DNA of 64,000 bases, taken from Ascoidea rubescens DSM 1968. Lineage: Eukaryota > Ascomycota > Saccharomycetes > Ascoideales > Ascoideaceae. Positions 11,431-20,696 of this stretch are shown here, piece after piece (the first letter of the stretch is position 1; each line of letters begins with the position of its first letter). A program made the position numbers and the translations under genes. The notes under the pieces are model-generated. The model searched no databases. It was given only the letters and a program-made list of their open reading frames with translations, and was not told the origin of the DNA. The DNA is taken from the NCBI RefSeq assembly GCF_001661345.1, contig NW_017962916.1, forward strand, positions 914,461 to 978,460, read 5' to 3'.

Positions 11431-13249
11431 TCAGATCAATAAGTCAAACGCGTCTTTTTCTAATTCACATTTCTTTACCATCTTTTTGTAAAGCTTTCTT
11501 CGGCTTTTTTTCACTTCCATATTTCGACTTTTTTTAATCTTGAATTTGTTGCAAATCTTGCTATTCTTCTCTCCTTCTCTGATAATCTTTTTGATCATAT
11601 CATCAAATTCTTCTTTTTCTCCATTTCTATCATTCTTCTTTTTCTTTTTATATCCAAACGTCTCTTCAAGACTGCTATCTCTCAATTCTTTTAGAAAACT
11701 CAATTCTTTTGCTGCTCTTTTTATCGAACTTTTTCTTGAATCGATTTTCCTTTTTGAATCACTTTTATCATGTTTGCTATTACTCATTGTAATATCGCTC
11801 CCCTCAGTTTTTCTGCTCTTCTTTTGCCTCGTATCATCTTTATTTAAACTCGTAACATTCGATGTAAATCCGCTATCACTGATTTTCAAATTTTTTATTT
11901 GATTAATTGATAAACTTTTATCTTTTATCGAAAATAACGAATTATTTTTTTCCTCTTCTTCAAAGTTAACTTTAATTTTATAATCTTCATCAACGATTTC
12001 ATCAACAATTTTGTCAATCTTATCAATCTTATCAATCTTATCGACCTTTTCTTCAATATTAAGATGCGCTTTTAAGTTTGAAATAAATGAATTTCGGAAA
12101 TTATCAGAATTTGGATCAATCATAATTTGATTAACATCATCACTTTTATTTGATCCTTGATAAATTACAAAATACTTATCTTCATCTTCATCTTCATCTT
12201 CATCTTCATCACCTTGTTTATCCTCTTTTTCACAATTACTAATTTTCTTATTGTCATTTTCAAATATCAATTTACTTTTTGTTGGTCTTGGTGTTGATGT
12301 GGCTTCTGGTAATTGAATCGTATTTTTATAATTATCTCCATAATTATCTTGTTTGATTTTTAATTCAATAAAATCATTCAATAAAAATTTAAGATAAATC
12401 AATGTATTATTATCTATAATTGAAATATCTTTTTTAAATAAATTAATTAATATTTTCCTATTGATTTTTTTATCTAATAGTAAGTTTAGATTATTACCCA
12501 AAATCTTACTTTCTTTTTCGTTGTTATTATTCTCTTTAAAATTATTATTGTAATTCAAATGATTTTCAATAAACTTCTCAAATCCATTAATAAATGGTGT
12601 ATTAAAACAATCAAATTTAATACTATTGTCAATATTATCAATATTATATTTACTGTGGTTACTAGAATTGTCAAAACTGATTCTTTTCATAGAAATAGGA
12701 GTTATTAAATCAATTGGGTTATAATAACATTGTTCATTTTCTGAGTTTTGAGATGGAGATAAACCATTAAAAATGATTTTATTTTTGCTTTTAATTGGAG
12801 ATGAATCAAGGTTTATCCTATTCCTATTCTTATTTATCTCACTTTGCTTGATCTTTCCATCATTTGTCTTGAATATTGATACTTTAGTATCAAGATAAGA
12901 TATATCCATATTTACTGAACTATTTTGAGACAATTCAACTGAATTGCAACTTCTTAAAGACAAAGATTGGTTTTTATTTTTTGAATCATTTTTAATTGAA
13001 TTAAAATCTTCATCACTTAGTTCAATGATTTCTGTTTTTTTAGAAAAAAAGATTATAATGAAAATAAAATAAGCGAAGAAAGAAAAAATGGTTAATTATT
13101 TTATTTTATTATTTTCTGGTTGTAGTTTTTTTTTTTTCTGTTTTGGTTATTAAGGTTAAAATCTTACTAAAATCATTTGAAGTATTTATGTTAATATTAG
13201 AACGCTTTCTTGTTCTTAATATCGAGTTTCTTCTCCTAGTAGAATACAT
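11431..13249 (-). CDS. Unknown basic/acidic low-complexity protein, probable 5' intron
   Basis: The main exon (11431-13031) is open upstream of its first ATG without any in-frame ATG, and the extra codons look coding (EIIELSDEDFNSIK). Upstream lies a short exon, 13249-13168, starting ATG and reading MYSTRRRNSILRTRKRSN, followed by a GTAAGA donor. An acceptor (AAAAAAACAG) ends at 13032. The intron would be 136 nt, phase 1, and the junction is exactly in frame (A + AA). No canonical TACTAAC branch point is visible. The predicted protein is about 565 residues: Arg-rich N-terminus, Asp/Asn-rich middle with short repeats such as IDK and EDED, and a strongly basic C-terminus (KKSRRKLYKKM). I recognise no family. 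The composition suggests a nuclear protein, which is inference. If not spliced, the first in-frame ATG is the Met of the MDISYLD segment. Confidence 0.55.
13032..13167 (-). other. Probable spliceosomal intron (136 nt, phase 1)
   Basis: Donor GTAAGA at 13167 and acceptor CAG ending at 13032 (minus strand) join two open frames in the correct phase. Donor, acceptor and phase all agree; the branch point is weak or non-canonical. Confidence 0.5.
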
Positions 13250-13638
13250 TAACAATCAATTGAAATTGACAGATATGTACTTTTTATTTCTATCAATTAG
13301 TGGTTAGTTATAATTGGTATTTTGATTATCAGCGCTTAATTTTCAGCGCTTAATTTTTAAAGAAAATTAGTAAATAAATAAATAACGGATACTATAAGAA
13401 AACAATTATAAAGACAGATTTTTATTTGATATAGGATCTATAGAAAGATTAAAAGATGAACAGAATGATATAAATATAAAATAAGCAGGAACAAAATAAA
13501 TGATCATTAAGCTGGAAACAAGAAATTGACATTGAATTGGGAGTGGAAAATCAAGGGTTAGAGAGTAGAACTACAAAAACCAACTGTTATCATTTTACTA
13601 TATTAACGTTGACATTAAGATAAAATTATAATTACTAG
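13250..13638. other. Intergenic, downstream of VPS29
   Basis: 389-bp AT-rich gap between the VPS29 stop codon and the upstream gene's putative first exon. It contains a directly repeated CAGCGCTTAATTTT near 13330-13357; nothing else is evident. Confidence 0.45.
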
Positions 13639-14634
13639 TTACTCTTTACGATATGTAACTTTATCGACTTTAACTTCGTCGTCAATATAAGTATAGATAT
13701 AAAGGGTGCAGACTGAGCCTTGAACATCTAATAAACAAAAACTTGGAATTGGTTCAATTAACTCATCTTCATCTTCAAATTCAGACTCAGAAGAATCAGA
13801 ATCTATGTCAGAGTTTGAATCAGACTTTTTTATGTTATTTGAATCAATTTTTTGATTGTCATTGGCTTTGTTTTTATTGGGTATGCTTGAAAGATCTTGT
13901 TTGCTATTTATCAAGTTTTCTTTAATTAATTGATTATTATTTTTATCAACAATAACTTCTTTAAAAGTGGTTTTATCTTTTTTACTTTTATCGTTTGATA
14001 TGGCTGAATTTTTGCCATCCTTTGAGTTCTTTTGAGTTTCTTTATATCTCTCTTCATCTATTTCATCATCTTCGTCATTGTCATTCTCGTCTTCATCTTC
14101 GTCATCATAATCGTCATCATCTTCAATTTCTCTTGTCAAATAAGCACCTGTTGCACTTCCAGGATTTATAAAAAACTTGCCATCTAAAGTGTAGGCTTCA
14201 ACTCTGTGAGTTCCACCCCAAAGCAAAATGTCACAGTCCATTTGCCTAGCTTGAATCAATAATGACAATGGGTCGTTTTGAGGTACAATGTTGAAGCCAT
14301 TCAAGACACCAATTCTCAACTGATCTTGCTGAACAATCAATGATAATGGCAATTGAGTGGCAGTAGATATGGTGGGATTGATCAAGTTTGCAGAACCATT
14401 GTTGGCCACACTGCTGGAGCCTGTGTTGTAGTTGTCGATATCGTACTCACCCTTCACCAACTGAAAGTCCTTTGAGATTTTCTTAAGAAACTCTAGAGTA
14501 GTTATTGAAGATATGACATTTCCCAAGCATAAAACCTGCTGGATCTTGCCAGGAGTAAGCAATTTCTTGAACTTGAGAGGGAGGTCTATGGCTCTCTCGG
14601 GTATATGCAAATCGCCAATTGCCAATATTAGCAT
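13639..14634 (-). CDS. VPS29: Vps29, retromer subunit
   Basis: 331 residues starting MLILAIGDLHIPERAIDLP, the canonical Vps29 start; in-frame codons upstream lack an ATG. The calcineurin-like metallophosphoesterase fold is seen from GDLHIPERA through LLWGGTHRVEAYTLDGKFF and INPGSATGAYLT to the C-terminal FCLLDVQGSVCTLYIY. Several metal-ligand positions of the human protein are changed (GGTH for GHTH, LNGFN for IHGHQ), as in S. cerevisiae Vps29, in agreement with a scaffold rather than an enzyme. About 120 acidic and Lys/Ser-rich residues are inserted before the last strand block, the same place where the yeast protein has its insert. Vps29 joins Vps35 and Vps26 in the retromer, which returns cargo from endosomes to the Golgi. 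Confidence 0.95.
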   Translation of the reverse strand: MLILAIGDLHIPERAIDLPLKFKKLLTPGKIQQVLCLGNVISSITTLEFLKKISKDFQLVKGEYDIDNYNTGSSSVANNGSANLINPTISTATQLPLSLIVQQDQLRIGVLNGFNIVPQNDPLSLLIQARQMDCDILLWGGTHRVEAYTLDGKFFINPGSATGAYLTREIEDDDDYDDEDEDENDNDEDDEIDEERYKETQKNSKDGKNSAISNDKSKKDKTTFKEVIVDKNNNQLIKENLINSKQDLSSIPNKNKANDNQKIDSNNIKKSDSNSDIDSDSSESEFEDEDELIEPIPSFCLLDVQGSVCTLYIYTYIDDEVKVDKVTYRKE

Positions 14635-14900
14635 TTTCAAGAACAGTATGGAAGAAGGGAGTAGCACAGGGAACACTGAAGATGGGATTGGTGCTTCTGG
14701 TGCTTCTGGTGAGAGCGCTGTGTTTTAAAGTTGTTGTTCTTTAAGACGTGACATCCGCAGTTCCGCCACGTTCCGCGCTCAGGGGCAGATCCGGCCAAGG
14801 ACGCTCTTTTGGGCGTGCCAGCCTCAGAGAGCAAAGAAAGAGAAGACAAGAAAGACAAGAAAGAGAATAAAGACAAGATAATGGCATCGAAACTATTTCA
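14635..14900. other. VPS29 promoter, GC-rich island
   Basis: 266-bp gap whose 14740-14830 portion is distinctly GC-rich compared with the flanking genes. It has short TCTTG/CTTTC repeats on the minus strand; no gene is recognised. Confidence 0.45.
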
Positions 14901-15848
14901 CTAGAACACGCCATTGCTTTTCTTGATGGCCTTGAGCAAGAAGGTGTAGAGCTCGGTCCATCTCGAGTGGATGATTAGATACAAGCAGAATGAGTAGAAC
15001 AATAGTCCAGCTAGTAGGTAGAGTGAAAACGATGCAGAGTAGACCAGGAAGAAAACCACTGTTACAGTCTTCAAGAGGAGTGGGTATTTCTGGAAAAAAT
15101 CAAAGTAGTTTTCTAGTATAGCATTATTGAATCTGATTAACAAACTAACCTCAACAAAACCCCCATTGTTTTCAATAACACTCCCGCTGTTTTGCTCATT
15201 TCCATTAGCAGCTTTATACGTTTCATTTTCCTGGTTCAAATTTATAAATTCTCTTGTAAATCTCAATATTGTAGTGGTCAAGCTATTGCTTAGTGTTTTG
15301 GATAAAATTCGAGTCTCGTAAAAATTCCCATTATCACTATTCCCACTATTTTCATTATGATTGCTTAAAATTAATAACTGACTTGGCGATAAAAATAAAT
15401 AGTTAACAAAGTCTCTTATAAAGTCATTGGAAAATGTAGCGATATTAAATAAATCCTTTGCTGCTTTGAAAAAAAAGATCGGTAGTATTACTAATCCAAA
15501 GATATCAATTAAATTGTTTAAAAAACTTCCCTCGTCATTAAAATTATTATTTCTATTAATTAAATCTAATCTATCTTGATAGTCATCAAACATCACTATA
15601 TCTGGCATGTTGTTATTATTATCATTTTCGTTATTATTAGTATCATCGTTTTCATCATTTTCATCATTTTCATTTTCATTTTCATTTCCATCTCCAATTT
15701 GATTATTCAAAGTAGCATTATCTTGATTTTGATCATCTTGATCTTGGTTTTGATCTTGATCTTGATTTTGATTAGTTTGATTGTAATTCCTATTAATCCT
15801 TAATAAGAGCTCTCGATTAAGCTCATCTAAAGCATCTAAATTTGACAT
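14901..15848 (-). CDS. Unknown multi-pass membrane protein
   Basis: 315 residues from the ATG at 15848 (MSNLDALDELNRELLLRIN); upstream in-frame codons contain no ATG. The N-terminal segment is followed by Gln/Asp- and Asn/Glu-rich low complexity (about residues 25-85). A hydrophobic segment occurs near residues 113-133 and a long hydrophobic C-terminal region near 258-296 probably forms two membrane helices, followed by a short basic tail. The N-terminal helical motif and C-terminal hairpin could fit an ER or nuclear-envelope protein, but I recognise no family. It is co-oriented with VPS29 on one side and the oxygenase-like gene on the other. Confidence 0.65.
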   Translation of the reverse strand: MSNLDALDELNRELLLRINRNYNQTNQNQDQDQNQDQDDQNQDNATLNNQIGDGNENENENDENDENDDTNNNENDNNNNMPDIVMFDDYQDRLDLINRNNNFNDEGSFLNNLIDIFGLVILPIFFFKAAKDLFNIATFSNDFIRDFVNYLFLSPSQLLILSNHNENSGNSDNGNFYETRILSKTLSNSLTTTILRFTREFINLNQENETYKAANGNEQNSGSVIENNGGFVEVSLLIRFNNAILENYFDFFQKYPLLLKTVTVVFFLVYSASFSLYLLAGLLFYSFCLYLIIHSRWTELYTFLLKAIKKSNGVF

Positions 15849-16309
15849 ATCAATTGTTTTTATGACTGCAATAAAACCAAACTGATATGAGTTATTTTGA
15901 ATTATAGATATCTCTACAACCAATAACTATTAATGCAATTAGTGTAAGTAATCTAATACATTACCAACTTTCTCTTTTAGCTTTGATAGTCCTGTCCAGG
16001 GTCACAAAAAAGAACATTCCCATTTGGGCCGAAGTAAGCTGATGGGTTAACGTTGTTATATTTAATAACGCTGAAAGAATAAGTAATTTAGACTTTATGA
16101 GATAACTACTAAATATGATATTTTTAATAATAAATTGAATATTTGTATATATAAGCATAATGATAAGCATAAGAATAAGCATAAATAAAAGAAAGGGAAA
16201 AAAGAAAACTAAATAAGATGTATAAAAAATAATGTAAAATTGATTTAAAAGAAGCAAAAGAAATAAATGAATAAACATCAATTGATAATTGATAATTGAT
16301 AGCTAATAT
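15849..16309 (-). other. Intergenic with a possible orphan exon
   Basis: AT-rich gap with one odd block. On the minus strand, after a good acceptor-like TTATTCTTTCAG (ending at about 16071), a frame of balanced composition reads to a TAA at 15961 and ends TLDRTIKAKRESW. The preceding 200 bp on that strand is extremely AT-rich and encodes only a hydrophobic frame without family resemblance. It may be the last exon of a small spliced gene, or chance; no convincing first exon was found. Confidence 0.25.
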
Positions 16310-17437
16310 CTATTTTGCTTTAGCGTATTCTTCATCACTAACAACCATCTCTTTCCAAGTTCTGCCAACATAATTTTCTAAATCTTCAACAAATTTCATA
16401 ATCTTTTCCTTTTCAAATAATTTTCCATTTTGTTGATCGTTAAGAACTTTTTCTCTTAAATATTTGGCTCTTTCTTCAATTAATTTCATTCTATAATCAA
16501 TCCATTCGGTGTAGAAATCGGTATATCTAGAACCAAATAAAACTTCAGGTTTAACTGTATGTAAAACGGATTCTTCGTGTTTCAATGGATCTGCTGCGAC
16601 ATAAGAAGAGACGGCTGTTAATCTTTCAGTATAGCCTAAAGGTTTTGGAGCAATATGCTCAACTAATCTTCCTTGTAAAACAGTGCAGTAGCCCAATTGA
16701 GGACCCTCTACTGAAACAACTTTGCCATTACCTAATTTGATGATGGTTTCGCCACCAATCATTTTTTTTGTATCAGACAACATTAGAACGGCGACAAATG
16801 GGTATGAATCATAGTGCCAGCCAACAATTGAAGGAATCATTTGTTCTTTACCGAAGAATTCACCTTTGTTTATCAATTCTCTATTGTGAGCGATAGTCTC
16901 TTGTTCAGCGTCATCAGGATTTTTCATTGCAACATTAGTATGAGCGACTTCATAATCCATGACAATTTTTAAAGGAACACCAGCCATTGAAGAAACGGCT
17001 TCAATTGACTTTGGATGTTTCCAAGCTTCATAGGTAAAGGGACAGCTTTCTCTCGCAAAACCTCTAACGCTACCGTCTAGACCAGAACTTGAAGTAGGAG
17101 AGATTCTTGCAAATTGCAAAAAGACATCCTTACGTAAGATTTCAGCTCTCATGATATCAACGGCTTCTTTTGAAAATAAAGGAAATGGGGCACTTGCACC
17201 AATAGCAGAAATTTGTTTTTCATTTTCTAAACCAAATTCTTTCATTGTAAATCTTTTTGTTTTTTCAACATCTTCTTTTTTAAAAATGATGTGTTTTTCA
17301 GGGTCAAATTTGGTATTAATGTCAACACCATCCAAAGCTTTATACAACGCTTCAATGTTTTCAGTGTATGATTGTTCACTTATTGCTTTGTGAATGTTGT
17401 TGTTGTAAATGTTAGAGAGTAATTCAGCAGTGGCCAT
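16310..17437 (-). CDS. 2-oxoglutarate/Fe(II)-dependent oxygenase-like protein
   Basis: 375 residues, no signal peptide, ordinary cytosolic composition without low-complexity tracts. A jelly-roll iron site is suggested by H208-x-D210 in WHYDSYPFVAVLML, a distal histidine at 261 (GRLVEHIAPKP) and an arginine at 272 (TERLTAVSSY) suited to bind 2-oxoglutarate. That spacing is typical of the superfamily. Fungi have many uncharacterised members of this size; substrate unknown. An alternative is a non-catalytic relative, but the triad is intact. The codon choice is cleaner (few rare codons) than in neighbouring regulatory genes, suggesting fair expression. The start is the only reasonable ATG, close to the end of the frame. 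Confidence 0.72.
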   Translation of the reverse strand: MATAELLSNIYNNNIHKAISEQSYTENIEALYKALDGVDINTKFDPEKHIIFKKEDVEKTKRFTMKEFGLENEKQISAIGASAPFPLFSKEAVDIMRAEILRKDVFLQFARISPTSSSGLDGSVRGFARESCPFTYEAWKHPKSIEAVSSMAGVPLKIVMDYEVAHTNVAMKNPDDAEQETIAHNRELINKGEFFGKEQMIPSIVGWHYDSYPFVAVLMLSDTKKMIGGETIIKLGNGKVVSVEGPQLGYCTVLQGRLVEHIAPKPLGYTERLTAVSSYVAADPLKHEESVLHTVKPEVLFGSRYTDFYTEWIDYRMKLIEERAKYLREKVLNDQQNGKLFEKEKIMKFVEDLENYVGRTWKEMVVSDEEYAKAK

Positions 17438-18227
17438 TTCTAAGAAGGTTTGAGGAAGTTTGAGGAAGATTGGAAAAGACTTGAAATATCTTTAAGAAGT
17501 TGATTATTTAGTAAATTAATGGTTATTAATTATTAGGTGATAATGAAATAGCAATTGAAAAGCAAGAGGAAAAATGATGATATTTATAATGTAATTCAGA
17601 GATATAATTTATTATATCTTGAGATGAGAAAGATAATTAAAACGATTAAAACAATTTGCACACCATATAATGGATTTACCTTTCATTTCTCATCTATCAC
17701 TTTCTTGATTATGGTTATCACAGTGATAATTAAAAATTCTGATTTCAAAAAAATGGGCAAATAAACTTTTTAGTCAGGAAATCAAGATTTTGAATTACTG
17801 GTATATGTATTGCTAATGTTAATTGATAATTGGAAATAGCTATGGATTTCCTTCAACTCTAAATTTAAAAAAGGACGTATGGTTAAAGATTATATTAAGC
17901 GAGCAGAGCTAATTTGATTTCTCCATGGCTTCTTAAGCTTTCTTATCATTTTTGCAAAGATGTACATTGTTGCACACCAAAAATTGCGAAAATAAATTCA
18001 AATCTTTCAGAGATTTCAGAGATTTAAGTGAGTGGAACAGATCAGATCACGAAAAAGATTGCATTTAAACCGAAAAGTTCGGTCACTTGGAGACGATCTG
18101 ATCAAGAGCTGTGATACTGAAAGAGCAAAGTAGCTATCGCCTGCCCAACACAAAGGACACGTGAAAAGCAAACTGAGCTAGATTAAGATAGTAAGAGATT
18201 GTGCGGAATTTAGAAGCGCACGTGTGC
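17438..18227. other. Intergenic before the tRNA pair
   Basis: No gene seen. The left part is AT-rich; from about 18020 it becomes mixed in composition. A CACGTG E-box lies at 18159-18164 and another at 18219-18224, the latter only 3 bp before the tRNA-Gln 5' end. Confidence 0.5.
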
Positions 18228-18311
18228 GGTTGTATAGTGTAGTGGATATCACTTTCGGTTTTGATCTTCAGAAGCCTCCGAACAACCCCGGTTCGAATCC
18301 GGGTACGACCT
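18228..18311 (+). tRNA. tRNA-Gln(UUG) with 12-nt intron
   Basis: The mature 72-nt molecule is nearly identical to S. cerevisiae tRNA-Gln(UUG). Acceptor stem GGTTGTA/TACGACC pairs over 7 bp (one T-G), with discriminator T at 18311. The anticodon stem TTCGG/CCGAA is perfect, and the T arm has CCCGGTTCGAATCCGGG. The anticodon TTG is at 18261-18263. An extra 12 nt (18265-18276) sits after the base 3' of the anticodon, the standard tRNA intron site. Its TCAG can pair with TTGA of the anticodon loop, as expected for an anticodon-intron pair. A T-run about 18 nt downstream serves as Pol III terminator. Confidence 0.95.
18265..18276 (+). other. tRNA intron, 12 nt
   Basis: Canonical position between nucleotides 37 and 38 of tRNA-Gln(UUG). 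Removing it leaves a normal 7-nt anticodon loop. Confidence 0.85.
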
Positions 18312-18413
18312 GGATCATCCAATTTGCTTTTGCAGCACAGAAGTTTAGACCAAGCAAAAGCAGCACTGGATGCATCACAATCATTCTTGTTGAATAACAG
18401 ACAAAAAAGCAGA

Positions 18414-18487
18414 CGACCTCGGAGAGGATCGAACTCTCGATCTTGAGATTAACAGTCTCACGCCTTAACCAGCTTGGCCACGAAGTC
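18414..18487 (-). tRNA. tRNA-Asn(GUU)
   Basis: 74 nt, intron-less. Acceptor GACTTCG/CGAGGTC pairs over 7 bp with discriminator G. The D arm is TGGCCAAGCTGGTTAAGGC, the anticodon arm GAGACTGTTAATCTC has the GTT anticodon, and the T arm is GAGAGTTCGATCCTCTC. It closely resembles yeast tRNA-Asn. A T6 run follows its 3' end on the minus strand. It converges with tRNA-Gln, 102 bp apart. A CACGTG box lies 31 bp upstream of its 5' end. Confidence 0.96.
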
Positions 18488-18881
18488 GCTTTGCAATCAC
18501 ATGTTTTTGTGTGTAATACACGTGCAAGCAGCAGCGCAAAGCGGGCGGTGTTTCCGCAGTAGAAATGGCTGTGTTTCTTGCGACATTCTGGCTGGATTTC
18601 ATATTCCGTTCCATGTGAAAGACGCATTTCATGTTGTTGGCTTTGCTTTTTTCTGAATCCAGTGAGCTGGAGTGTGCTACATGTATTTATTCTCCATTTT
18701 TTGTTCCACCTCTTCATCCCTTTATCTGTATTTATCTTACTATCTTTTATTACATTTTACTATATTTGGTTTTTCAATTGATTGACTAGTGATTCAAGTC
18801 TCCGTGTTTATTTTTCTTTTCATTACATTTGCAACGGTTTATTCCAATTGCGCATTATCAAGTGTTAATTTTTAGTTCAAA
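18488..18881. other. RVS167 promoter / tRNA-Asn upstream flank
   Basis: 394 bp. The first half is GC-balanced with an E-box at 18519-18524. The second half is T-rich leader sequence toward the RVS167 ATG. No gene is recognised. Confidence 0.45.
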
Positions 18882-20189
18882 ATGAGCTTTAAAGGGTTTA
18901 GTAAAGCGATTAGCAGGGGACCACAGACTTTCCGCCAAAAAATCAATGTGGGCAATAGTACAAGCGATGATATATATCTTGATTCTGAAAGGAGGTTCAA
19001 AGAAATTGAAACAGAAACCAAAAAATTAAGCGAGGAAAGCAAAAGATACTTTGCTGCTGTCAATGGAATGTTAGATCACCAAATTGAGTTTTCTAAAGCT
19101 ATAGAAGAAATCTATAAACCAATCAGTGGGGTTCCATCCAATTCCAATGTGAATTCAAACTTACTTATAGCTGAAGATAATCCTCAGGGCATTGAAGCGA
19201 GTGAAGCCTATCGTGCAGTGGTTATTGAATTGAAAAGCACTTTGGCTCCCGACTTAGAATTAATTCAAAATAGAATCATTAACCCATCCCAAGATTTACT
19301 ATCAATTATCACTTCAATTAGAAAGATGTCAACTAAAAGAGAACATAAGCGTGTTGATTTAGATCGCCATTTAAACACTTTTCAAAGATATGAAAACAAA
19401 AAAGATCAAACCGCCAAGGATATTGAAAAATTATCAAAAGCCCAATCAAATGTTCAAATAGCTCAGGAAGAATACGATTACTATAACAATATGCTCAAAA
19501 ACGATCTACCAATTTTCTTCAAATTAGAAGCAGATTTCATTCAACCGTTGTTCATTTCATTTTATTATATGCAATTGAATATTTTTTACACTTTATACAA
19601 CAGAATGGAAGAGTTGAAAATTCCATATTTTGATTTGGATTCTGATATTGTTGAATGTTTTAACAATAAAGTTGGTGATGTCCATGAAAGAACACAAAAT
19701 ATCAAAATCGTCAACTTTAAAGCTGATCATGCTAGAAACAAGCTAGAAATTGCAAAAAAGAAGTTTGCATCGAAAAAGGAAGAAGCTGATGCTGAATATC
19801 AAACCAATCAATCATCAGGTTACTCGCATTCCTTTTCCCATTCTCCTCTACCTGTTTATACTCCCCCAGCTTCCTCAATTGAAACCAATCAGCCAACCCA
19901 AGTTGCTCAGAATAACCCACCAAGCTACGATCAAACTTATTCTGCTCAACCACAAGAAAAGAAAAGCTATGCTCCAGCAGTGGGCGGAAGACCAGCAGCG
20001 GCACCAAGAGCAGTCGAAACATGCACTGCATTGTATGATTATGCAGCACAAGCTGAGGGAGATTTGAGCTTTAACGCCGGTTCAGTGATTGAGATTGTTC
20101 AAAGGACGTCGGATTCAAATGGATGGTGGACTGGGCAATTGAACGGCCGAGTTGGTGTATTTCCGGGAAATTATGTTCAATTGAATTGA
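18882..20189 (+). CDS. RVS167: Rvs167, BAR-SH3 endocytic protein
   Basis: 435 residues (S. cerevisiae 482). Begins [20 protein letters not shown], the amphipathic N-terminal helix of amphiphysin-type BAR proteins. A helical BAR domain extends to about residue 300 (long coiled segments such as [19 protein letters not shown]-like repeats). A short Pro/Ser/Gln linker follows, then a C-terminal SH3 domain ([18 protein letters not shown] to [11 protein letters not shown], about 378-435). Rvs167 pairs with Rvs161 to bend the membrane of clathrin-coated pits and help scission on actin patches; its SH3 domain binds Pro-rich regulators. Start and length fit the family; the linker is shorter than in S. 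cerevisiae. Confidence 0.95.
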   Translation: MSFKGFSKAISRGPQTFRQKINVGNSTSDDIYLDSERRFKEIETETKKLSEESKRYFAAVNGMLDHQIEFSKAIEEIYKPISGVPSNSNVNSNLLIAEDNPQGIEASEAYRAVVIELKSTLAPDLELIQNRIINPSQDLLSIITSIRKMSTKREHKRVDLDRHLNTFQRYENKKDQTAKDIEKLSKAQSNVQIAQEEYDYYNNMLKNDLPIFFKLEADFIQPLFISFYYMQLNIFYTLYNRMEELKIPYFDLDSDIVECFNNKVGDVHERTQNIKIVNFKADHARNKLEIAKKKFASKKEEADAEYQTNQSSGYSHSFSHSPLPVYTPPASSIETNQPTQVAQNNPPSYDQTYSAQPQEKKSYAPAVGGRPAAAPRAVETCTALYDYAAQAEGDLSFNAGSVIEIVQRTSDSNGWWTGQLNGRVGVFPGNYVQLN

Positions 20190-20696
20190 ATAGAATTGAC
20201 TGACTTGGATTGAGTTTTCTGTTTTTGATTATTGAGTTGTTTTTTTTTATATACATCATTTTTTTTCTATTTTTATTATTATTATTATTATTATTAAATA
20301 TCGATTTAATGCATTGATTTATAATTTAAATTTATTAAATATCCTTGAAGAGTAATGAGGTAAGATGAAACGCGATTTGATAAGGTGATTAGAGATGAGA
20401 TCAGATAATTAAAGTTTTCTCACAAAATCACAGGGAATCGCAGAGAATCACAGAGAATCGCAGATAATCGCAGTTTTTATTATTTTTTTACAGAGACAAA
20501 AGATATTAATTGGAAGAGAACAGGAATATTTATTGAAAGGTTAAGAAAGTTAGACTTGAAGGATTACAAAATAGAAAAGAAAAAAAAAGAGGTGAAGAAT
20601 ATATAATATATAATATATAATTGTACAAGCTAAAAAGTACTAGCGAAGGTTAATAAGATAGATATAATGGTATTATGATGGTATTGATAAATGCAA
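20190..20696. other. Convergent gap RVS167/RER2 with 10-bp tandem repeat
   Basis: AT-rich 3' flanks of two convergent genes. A 10-bp unit close to AATCGCAGAG repeats about five times at 20426-20473. The rest is poly(A/T) and TATAATA repeats. Confidence 0.55.
20426..20473. repeat. 10-bp tandem repeat, about 5 copies
   Basis: Imperfect copies of AATCGCAGAG in a non-coding convergent gap; copies differ at one or two positions (G/A and GAG/GAT). Confidence 0.85.

Noticed and set aside
11104-11442. 112-codon plus-strand frame upstream of MSP1
   Set aside because: First codon is not ATG and no family is suggested; overlaps the MSP1 promoter.
18268-18717. 149-codon minus-strand frame
   Set aside because: Crosses both tRNA genes; chance frame.
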